From positions 16,786 to 22,167 of the forward strand of contig KL569518.1 of the NCBI GenBank assembly GCA_000715685.1: a DNA stretch of 5,382 nucleotides. The letters run 5' to 3'. The stretch comes from Streptomyces lilacinus. GTDB taxonomy: Bacteria > Actinomycetota > Actinomycetes > Streptomycetales > Streptomycetaceae. The notes below the pieces were generated by a model that searched no databases, was not told the DNA's origin, and saw nothing but the letters and a program-made list of their open reading frames with translations. The position numbers were made by a program, and so were the translations under genes. Below are positions 1-5,382 of the stretch, piece after piece (position 1 is the first letter of the stretch; the number at the start of each line of letters is the position of its first letter).

Positions 1-189
1 CCGCCGGCCCACGGCCGCGGCGGTGGCCGGGTCGCCCGGCGGCAGCATCGCCGCCAGGCCCCCGGCCCGCTGGACCCAGTCCGGGTAGGCGACCGGGAGC
101 AGCGCGGCGGGCAGGTCCCAGGCGACGCCCCAGCGGGCCCGGCAGGCGTAGGTGGTGACGCCGATGAGGGGGAGGGGGTGGGTGCTCAC
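1..189 (-). CDS. PuuD-like class I glutamine amidotransferase / gamma-glutamyl hydrolase, N-terminal part (truncated by window edge)
   Basis: Only the first 63 codons are visible; the gene runs off the left edge. The reading begins VSTHPLPLIGVTTYACRARW and continues with a segment containing LPVAYPDWVQRAGGLAAMLP. This matches the N-terminus of the peptidase C26 / PuuD family: a first beta strand PxIGV, then a helix ending in AGGLP-like residues. The catalytic Cys-His-Glu triad would lie outside the window and cannot be checked. PuuD-type enzymes hydrolyse the gamma-glutamyl amide bond in the cytoplasm; here the expected substrate would be gamma-glutamylglycine or a similar conjugate (inference from neighbours). 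The GTG start at 189 is preferred because GAAAGGA sits 8 nt upstream. An in-frame ATG at 219 would add 10 residues and overlap the permease stop as ATGA, but its upstream SD is weaker. The gene follows the permease by 26 bp and is probably cotranscribed with it. Confidence 0.8.
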   Translation of the reverse strand, partial: MSTHPLPLIGVTTYACRARWGVAWDLPAALLPVAYPDWVQRAGGLAAMLPPGDPATAAAVGRR

Positions 190-197
190 GTCCGTGG

Positions 198-204
198 TCC
201 TTTC
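198..204 (-). promoter_or_regulatory. Ribosome binding site deciding the start of the PuuD-like gene
   Basis: GAAAGGA on the minus strand is separated by 8 nt from the GTG at 189-187. It supports GTG over the in-frame ATG at 219-217, which would require initiation within the permease stop codon. Translational coupling from the overlapping ATG remains possible. Confidence 0.6.
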
Positions 205-215
205 GTCCTCGTGGC

Positions 216-1682
<1,467 letters not shown>

Positions 1683-1688
1683 GAGCCG

Positions 1689-1693
1689 CTCCT
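1689..1693 (-). promoter_or_regulatory. Ribosome binding site of the permease gene
   Basis: AGGAG on the minus strand lies 6 nt before the ATG at 1682-1680. It fixes the start well downstream of the ATGs at 1757 and 1727; the latter lies inside the inverted repeat of the leader and has no properly spaced SD. Confidence 0.75.
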
Positions 1694-1707
1694 GCCTGGA
1701 GGTGCCG

Positions 1708-1737
1708 GGGCAAAGGTTTTGCGCCATACCTTTGCCC
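1708..1737. promoter_or_regulatory. Perfect 10-bp inverted repeat in the permease leader, candidate operator
   Basis: The arms GGGCAAAGGT (1708-1717) and ACCTTTGCCC (1728-1737) are perfectly complementary around a 10-nt centre. The repeat ends 25 bp upstream of the permease ATG. A symmetric site in this place is typical of a repressor operator, and the centre of the repeat resembles a stretch in the regulator/ligase promoter region (2578-2598). As RNA it could also fold into a 10-bp hairpin, but it is not followed by a U-run and sits upstream of the ribosome binding site, so operator is the better reading. The bound protein is not shown by the sequence; the adjacent GntR/FCD regulator is the natural candidate. 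Confidence 0.65.
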
Positions 1738-1757
1738 TGTCGGCGTGCGAAAGGCAA
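1728..1757 (-). promoter_or_regulatory. Weak candidate promoter for the permease
   Basis: On the minus strand, TTGCCT (1757-1752) is followed after 18 nt by AAAGGT (1733-1728). The -35 is fair and the -10 is poor against TANNNT, so this is only a suggestion. If right, the -10 would lie in one arm of the inverted repeat, so a protein bound there would block RNA polymerase. The 155-bp gap and the hairpin after the regulator gene both favour a separate permease promoter somewhere here. Confidence 0.25.
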
Positions 1758-1766
1758 CCCCCTTGC

Positions 1767-1782
1767 GTTAAACCCCGGTTAC
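1767..1782. promoter_or_regulatory. Possible GlnR-like half-sites upstream of the permease
   Basis: GTTAA (1767-1771) and GTTAC (1778-1782) are spaced by 6 nt, giving an 11-nt repeat in the one AT-richer patch of this gap. GlnR boxes of streptomycetes consist of GTNAC- and GAAAC-type half-sites with 6-nt spacers. Only one of the two pentamers fits well, and no further half-site follows in phase, so this is a weak match. Nitrogen control of such a cluster is plausible but not shown. Confidence 0.2.
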
Positions 1783-1797
1783 GTGCGCGGATTCGGG

Positions 1798-1832
1798 CCG
1801 GGCCGCCGGGACTCGCGACGGCGCCGGCCCGG
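1798..1832 (-). terminator. GC-rich hairpin after the regulator gene, candidate terminator
   Basis: CCGGGCCG (1798-1805) and CGGCCCGG (1825-1832) are perfectly complementary. The stem can extend by CCG/CGG (1806-1808 with 1819-1821) with a 3-nt bulge, leaving a loop of about 10 nt. It starts 5 nt after the regulator stop codon on the minus strand. No U-run follows, which is common for actinobacterial terminators, but GC-rich DNA also forms such stems by chance. Confidence 0.4.
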
Positions 1833-1837
1833 ACCGC

Positions 1838-2559
1838 TCACGCCAGGAAACCGCGCAGCAGCGCCGCCGTGCCCAGGCAGTGCTCCCGCATCACCTCGCG
1901 GGCCCCGTCCGCGTCGCCGTCCAACACCGCCTCCACCAGCGCGGTGTGCTGGTGCTGGGAGTGCTCGAGGTTGCGCACGAGCAGCGGGATGCAGTCCAGC
2001 AGGTCGTTGACCGAGGCCCGTACGCCGGCGTACTGCGCGGCGAGCGAGGGCGACCCGGACAGCTCGGCCAGGGTCAGATGGAAGCGCGTGTCCGCGCGGC
2101 GGTAGTCCACCAGCGGCGCGTCGTGCGTCGCCGCCAGCGCGGCCCGCAGCCGCCCGGCCCCGTCGTCGCCCAGGCCGTGCGCGGCGCACAGCCCGGCCGC
2201 GCCCACCTCGAGCACCTCGCGGAAGCGCAGGGTGTCCTCGACGTCGACGTCCGCGACCCGGCGGCGCAGCTCGTCCTCGCCCGCCGTCGCCGGGCGCGCC
2301 AGGACGAACGTACCGCCGTAGCGCCCGCGCCGGCTCTCCACCAGCCCCTGGTCCTGCAGGCCTTCAGCACCTCGCGCAGCGTCACCCGGCTGACCCGCAG
2401 CCGGTCCGCCAACTCGCGCTCGGCCGGAAGGCGTTCCCCCTCCGCCACCAGGCCGAGCCGCATGATCTGGAGTATCTGCTCCAGCGCTTCCTCGAAGCCG
2501 TTGCCCGCGCGCACCGGCCGCAGCACCGGCGACAACCGGTCCGCCGCACTCTCGTTCAT
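1838..2559 (-). pseudogene. GntR/FadR-type (FCD) transcriptional regulator broken by a one-base frameshift
   Basis: The N-terminal 67 codons (ATG 2559 down to 2359) encode a GntR winged helix-turn-helix: LPAERELADRLRVSRVTLRE with preceding helices. The rest of the family signature, LQDQGLVESRRGRYGGTFV, continues in a different frame from CTG at 2359 to the stop at 1838, with one base of overlap. Inserting a single base at 2359-2361 (GCCTG to GCCCTG in the gene) restores a continuous 240-residue protein, the normal FadR-subfamily length. The C-terminal part is an FCD ligand-binding domain, with the expected acidic and histidine residues in DTRFHLTL, HSQHQHTALVEAV and MREHC. Without repair, translation runs on for 94 unrelated arginine-rich codons to a stop at 2074, giving a 161-residue product lacking the wing and the sensor domain. 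The start has a purine-rich SD (AAGGGGGA, 2563-2570) close to the ATG. As a divergent neighbour of the ligase gene it probably regulates both arms of the cluster. The frameshift is either a true mutation or a sequence error in a short C/G run. Confidence 0.88.
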
Positions 2560-2568
2560 CGGTCCCCC

Positions 2569-2598
2569 TTCCCAATCAATGGTCTACGGCCCTACCTT
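2569..2598 (+). promoter_or_regulatory. Candidate promoter of the ligase-dehydrogenase operon
   Basis: TTCCCA (2569-2574) and TACCTT (2593-2598) are separated by 18 nt. The -10 fits TANNNT, while the -35 is only partly like TTGACA. Transcription would start near 2605, leaving a leader of roughly 28 nt before the GTG at 2633. The promoter overlaps the candidate operator, so binding there would be expected to repress. Confidence 0.4.
2578..2598. promoter_or_regulatory. Second copy of the candidate operator, in the divergent promoter region
   Basis: Compared with 1712-1732 in the permease leader, 15 of 21 positions are identical without gaps. AA, GGT, GCC and TACCTT are shared, and both copies have GGT and ACC separated by exactly 10 nt. 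The copy here is a less perfect palindrome. Lying between the regulator (start 2559) and the ligase (start 2633), it could serve both ligase control and autoregulation. A separate GGTCT/AGACC dyad (2581-2585 and 2600-2604, 14-nt spacer) overlaps it. Confidence 0.5.
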
Positions 2599-2619
2599 AA
2601 GACCTCCGGTCGCACCGAC

Positions 2620-2625
2620 AGGAGG
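2620..2625 (+). promoter_or_regulatory. Ribosome binding site deciding the GTG start of the ligase
   Basis: AGGAGG is 7 nt before GTG 2633-2635, a near-ideal SD. The in-frame ATG at 2645 is 19 nt from it and is therefore less likely. Confidence 0.85.
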
Positions 2626-2632
2626 CCCCACC

Positions 2633-4000
2633 GTGGCAGACCGCATGCCCCCGCTCACGGTCGACGAGCTGCGCCGGCTCGTGGACACCGGGGAGATCGA
2701 CACCGTCGTCCTCGCCTTCACCGACATGCAGGGACGGCTCCAGGGAAAGCGGTTCGCCGCCCGGTTCTTCCTCGACGAGGTCCTCGAACACGGCACCGAG
2801 GGCTGCAACTACCTCCTCGCCGTGGACGTCGACCTCAACACCGTCGACGGCTACGCGATGTCGTCCTGGGAGCGCGGCTACGGCGACTTCGCCCTGCACG
2901 GCGACCTCGCCACCCTCCGCCGCACCCCCTGGAACCCCGGCACCGCCCTGCTCGCCGCCGACCTCGCCTGGCACGACGGCTCGCCCGTCCTCGCCTCCCC
3001 CCGCCAGATCCTCCGCCGCCAGCTCGACCGGCTCGCCGAGCGCGGCTGGACCGCCCACGCGGGCACGGAGCTGGAGTTCATCGTCTTCAAGGACACCTAC
3101 GAGGACGCCTGGAGCCGCGGCTACCGCGGCATGACCCCCGCCAACCAGTACAACTGCGACTACTCCGTCCTCGGCACCGGCCGCGTCGAACCCCTGCTGC
3201 GCCGCATCCGCAACGAGATGGGCGCCGCCGGCATGACGGTGGAGTCCGCCAAGGGCGAGTGCAACCTCGGCCAGCACGAGATCGCCTTCCGCTACGACGA
3301 GGCGCTCACCACCTGCGACCAGCACGTCGTCTACAAGACCGGCGCCAAGGAGATAGCGGCCCAGGAGGGCATGGCCCTGACCTTCATGGCCAAGTACGAC
3401 GAGCGCGAGGGCAACTCCTGCCACATCCACCTCTCGCTGCGCGACGAGGCGGGCCGGCCCGTGCTCGCCGACGACGACGGCCCGTACGGCATGTCCAAGC
3501 TGATGCGGCACTTCCTCGCCGGACAGCTCGCCGCGATGCGCGACTTCACCCTCCTCTACGCGCCGAACATCAACTCCTACAAGCGCTTCCGCCCCGGCTC
3601 CTTCGCCCCCACCGCCGTTGCCTGGGGACCCGACAACCGCACCTGCGCCCTCCGCGTGATCGGCCACGGCCGCTCCCACCGCTTCGAGAACCGGCTGCCC
3701 GGCGGCGACGTCAACCCCTACCTCGCCGTCGCCGGCATGATCGCCGCCGGACTGTACGGCGTCGAGCACGAGCTGGAGCCGCCCGAGGCCTGTACGGGCA
3801 ACGCCTACACCGGCGGCGCCGAGCACGTCCCGACGACCCTGCGGGAGGCCGCGCGGCTGTGGGAGGAGAGCCCGATCGCGCGGGCCGCCTTCGGCGACGA
3901 GGTGGTCGAGCACTACCTGAACATGGCCCGTGTCGAGCAGGAGGCCTACGACACGGCCGTCACGGACTGGGAGCGGTTCCGCTCCTTCGAGCGGATGTGA
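2633..4000 (+). CDS. glnA4: GS-like gamma-glutamylethanolamide synthetase (GlnA4-type)
   Basis: The product is a 455-residue type I glutamine synthetase-like ligase. It would join the gamma-carboxyl of glutamate to an amine with ATP; in S. coelicolor GlnA4 the amine is ethanolamine. The beta-grasp N-domain holds LAFTDMQGRLQGKR (27-40). The catalytic domain holds ELEF (146-149), KGECNLGQHEIAF (207-219), the HIHLSL histidines (264, 266), NSYKRF (314-319), NR and LR arginines (336, 341), FENRLPGGDVNPYLA (351-365). Metal, ATP and glutamate residues are thus present. Two ammonium-site acids are not: the DGSS aspartate (D50 in enteric GS) aligns with A75 of AMSSW, and the PGYEAP glutamate (E327) is F324 in PGSFAP. 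The adenylylated tyrosine loop of GlnA is not recognisable. Both changes fit a ligase for a bulkier amine. The gene is divergent from the regulator and overlaps the next gene by 4 bp. The main alternative is a gamma-glutamylpolyamine synthetase (GlnA3-type); the ethanolamine permease nearby favours GlnA4. Confidence 0.9.
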   Translation: MADRMPPLTVDELRRLVDTGEIDTVVLAFTDMQGRLQGKRFAARFFLDEVLEHGTEGCNYLLAVDVDLNTVDGYAMSSWERGYGDFALHGDLATLRRTPWNPGTALLAADLAWHDGSPVLASPRQILRRQLDRLAERGWTAHAGTELEFIVFKDTYEDAWSRGYRGMTPANQYNCDYSVLGTGRVEPLLRRIRNEMGAAGMTVESAKGECNLGQHEIAFRYDEALTTCDQHVVYKTGAKEIAAQEGMALTFMAKYDEREGNSCHIHLSLRDEAGRPVLADDDGPYGMSKLMRHFLAGQLAAMRDFTLLYAPNINSYKRFRPGSFAPTAVAWGPDNRTCALRVIGHGRSHRFENRLPGGDVNPYLAVAGMIAAGLYGVEHELEPPEACTGNAYTGGAEHVPTTLREAARLWEESPIARAAFGDEVVEHYLNMARVEQEAYDTAVTDWERFRSFERM

Positions 4001-5361
4001 GGGACTCCCCGTTGGACATCATCAACCCGGCCACCGAAGAAGTCGTCGCCACCGTTCCCGACAGCGGTCGCGAGGACGTCGACGCGGCCGTCGCGCGGGC
4101 CGCGCGCGCCCAGCGCCGCTGGGCCGCCCTCGCCCCCGGCGACCGCGCCCGACAGATGCGGCGCTTCGCCGCCGCCGTCGACGACCACCTCGAGGAGCTC
4201 GCCCAGCTGGAGGTCCGCGAGGCCGGCCACCCCGTCGGCAACGCCCGCTGGGAGGCGGGCAACGCCCGCGACCTGCTCGAGTACGCCGCCGGGGGCGTCG
4301 AGCGGCTCACCGGCGCCCAGATCCCCGTGGCCGGCGGCCTGGACGTCACCTTCCACGAACCGCTCGGCGTCGTCGCCGTCATCGCCCCGTGGAACTTCCC
4401 GATGCCCATCGCCGCCTGGGGCCTCGCCCCGGCCCTCGCCGCGGGCAACGCCGTGCTGCTCAAGCCCGCCGAGACCACGCCGCTGACGGCGTTGCGGCTG
4501 GCCGAGCTCGGGCTGGAGGCCGGACTGCCCGAGGACCTCTTCCAGGTCCTGCCCGGAGCCGGGCCGGTCGCGGGCGACGCGCTCGTCGAGCATCCCGGCG
4601 TCGCCAAGGTCGTCTTCACCGGCTCCACCGCAGTCGGCAAGCAGATCATGGCCAAGTGCGCGGCCGGCGTGAAGCGCGTGACCCTCGAACTCGGCGGCAA
4701 GAGCCCCAACATCGTCTTCGCCGACGCCGACGTCGAGCGGGCCGCCGCGGCGGCCCCCGGCTCCTTCCTCGACAACACCGGTCAGGACTGCTGCGCGCGC
4801 AGCCGCATTCTGGTCCAGCGGTCGGTGTACGACCGCTTCATGGAGCTGCTGGAGCCGGCGGTGAAGTCCTTCGTGGTGGGCGACCCCACCGACCCCGCCA
4901 CGCAGATGGGCCCGCTGATCTCCGCCGCGCAGCGGGAGCGCGTACGGTCGTACGTCTCCGAGAGCGCGCCGGCGGCGATCCGCGGCGAGGCGCCGGGCGG
5001 GAAGGGCTTCTGGTATCCCGCCACCGTCCTGGAGGCGGCGCCGGACGACCGCGTGGCGGTGGAGGAGGTCTTCGGGCCGGTGGCCGTGGTCCTTCCCTTC
5101 GAGGACGAGGCGGATGCCGTTCGGCTGGCCAACGCGACGGATTACGGGCTGTCGGGGTCGGTGTGGACGCGGGACGTGTCCCGCGCCCTGCGGGTGTCGC
5201 GGGCGGTCATGGCCGGCAACCTGTCGGTCAACTCCCACAGCAGTGTGCGTTATTGGACGCCGTTCGGCGGCTTCAAGCAGTCCGGGATCGGGCGGGAGCT
5301 GGGGCCGGATGCGCTCGCTGCCTTCACCGAGACCAAGAACGTGTTCATCGCCGTCGAGTAG
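3997..5361 (+). CDS. NAD(P)-dependent aldehyde dehydrogenase, probably for gamma-glutamyl aldehyde intermediates
   Basis: A complete ALDH-superfamily enzyme of 454 residues, slightly shorter than the usual 475-500. The key residues are present: PWNFP with catalytic N133, the cofactor lysine in LLKPAE (K156), the FTGSTAVG nucleotide loop (207-214), the general base E231 in LELGGK, the nucleophile C265 in NTGQDCCARSR (followed by a second cysteine), and E357 in EEVFGPV. The C-terminal oligomerisation part PFGGFKQSGIGRELG is normal. The shortening lies partly between C265 and E357. In a glutamylated ethanolamine route it would oxidise the gamma-glutamyl aldehyde to gamma-glutamylglycine (inference, by analogy with PuuC); specificity cannot be read from the sequence. 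The GTG start overlaps the ligase stop as GTGA, suggesting translational coupling. TTG at 4012, with GAGGGA 7 nt upstream, is the alternative and would remove five residues. Confidence 0.9.
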   Translation: MRDSPLDIINPATEEVVATVPDSGREDVDAAVARAARAQRRWAALAPGDRARQMRRFAAAVDDHLEELAQLEVREAGHPVGNARWEAGNARDLLEYAAGGVERLTGAQIPVAGGLDVTFHEPLGVVAVIAPWNFPMPIAAWGLAPALAAGNAVLLKPAETTPLTALRLAELGLEAGLPEDLFQVLPGAGPVAGDALVEHPGVAKVVFTGSTAVGKQIMAKCAAGVKRVTLELGGKSPNIVFADADVERAAAAAPGSFLDNTGQDCCARSRILVQRSVYDRFMELLEPAVKSFVVGDPTDPATQMGPLISAAQRERVRSYVSESAPAAIRGEAPGGKGFWYPATVLEAAPDDRVAVEEVFGPVAVVLPFEDEADAVRLANATDYGLSGSVWTRDVSRALRVSRAVMAGNLSVNSHSSVRYWTPFGGFKQSGIGRELGPDALAAFTETKNVFIAVE

Positions 5362-5382
5362 GCGGGGGAGTGTGCCCCTGAC

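Noticed and set aside
2352..2364. Programmed ribosomal frameshifting in the regulator
   Set aside because: There is no slippery heptamer at the junction and FadR-type regulators are not known to use it; a one-base loss or sequence error is simpler.
2360..2575. ATG at 2575 as the start of an unshifted regulator in the downstream frame
   Set aside because: That frame encodes Gly/Ala/Arg-rich nonsense in place of the winged helix, while the real helix-turn-helix is in the other frame from ATG 2559.
2601..2611. GACC-TCC-GGTC dyad in the divergent promoter region
   Set aside because: Four-base arms are common by chance in this DNA, and there is no matching copy upstream of the permease.
1880..2632. 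Upstream extension of the ligase reading frame from ATG 1880
   Set aside because: The added residues are antisense to the regulator and look like no known domain; AGGAGG 7 nt before GTG 2633 fixes the true start.
3946..5238. 430-codon minus-strand open frame opposite the aldehyde dehydrogenase
   Set aside because: It is a shadow of a well-conserved ALDH with all catalytic residues; its own translation shows no family features.
5365..5378. GGGG/CCCC mini-hairpin and GTG codons (5370, 5372) after the aldehyde dehydrogenase stop
   Set aside because: A 4-bp stem is too short to call a terminator, and too few bases remain to judge whether either GTG starts a gene.

Overview
The very high G+C content, the strong preference for G or C at third codon positions, GTG/TTG starts and the protein families point to an actinomycete, most likely Streptomyces or a close relative. 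The window resembles the region around glnA4 of Streptomyces coelicolor (SCO1613 as I recall it, described as a gamma-glutamylethanolamide synthetase). This attribution rests on protein recognition, not on a database search.

Layout. On the minus strand, read from about 2560 down to 1, lie three co-oriented genes. First is a GntR/FadR-type regulator (1838-2559), broken here by a one-base frameshift. Second is an APC-superfamily ethanolamine permease (216-1682). Third is the N-terminal part of a PuuD-like class I glutamine amidotransferase / gamma-glutamyl hydrolase (1-189, cut by the window edge). On the plus strand, divergent from the regulator across a 73-bp promoter region, lie a glutamine synthetase-like ligase (2633-4000) and an aldehyde dehydrogenase (3997-5361) that overlap by 4 bp and probably form one transcript.

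How they fit together. The set looks like a glutamylated route for ethanolamine. The permease imports the amine and the GS-like ligase adds glutamate to it. After oxidation of the alcohol to an aldehyde, by an enzyme not seen here, the aldehyde dehydrogenase makes gamma-glutamylglycine, and the PuuD-like hydrolase would release glutamate and glycine. The ligase lacks both acidic residues that classical glutamine synthetase uses for ammonium, which fits an amine substrate larger than ammonia. The ligase step is established for GlnA4 of S. coelicolor; the later steps are inferred from gene content and from the analogous Puu pathway.

Regulation. A perfect 10-bp inverted repeat lies in the leader of the permease. 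A 21-bp stretch matching it at 15 positions, with the same GGT-10 nt-ACC spacing, lies in the divergent regulator/ligase promoter region. This is the most interesting non-coding signal in the window: a candidate shared operator linking the two arms, possibly bound by the adjacent GntR regulator. The frameshift falls just after the recognition helix of that regulator, so it is either a real loss of regulation or a one-base sequence error.

The only gap above 100 bp between genes (1683-1837) holds a GC-rich hairpin after the regulator, the inverted repeat, a weak promoter candidate and a good ribosome binding site. The last 21 bases after the aldehyde dehydrogenase contain no gene I can support.
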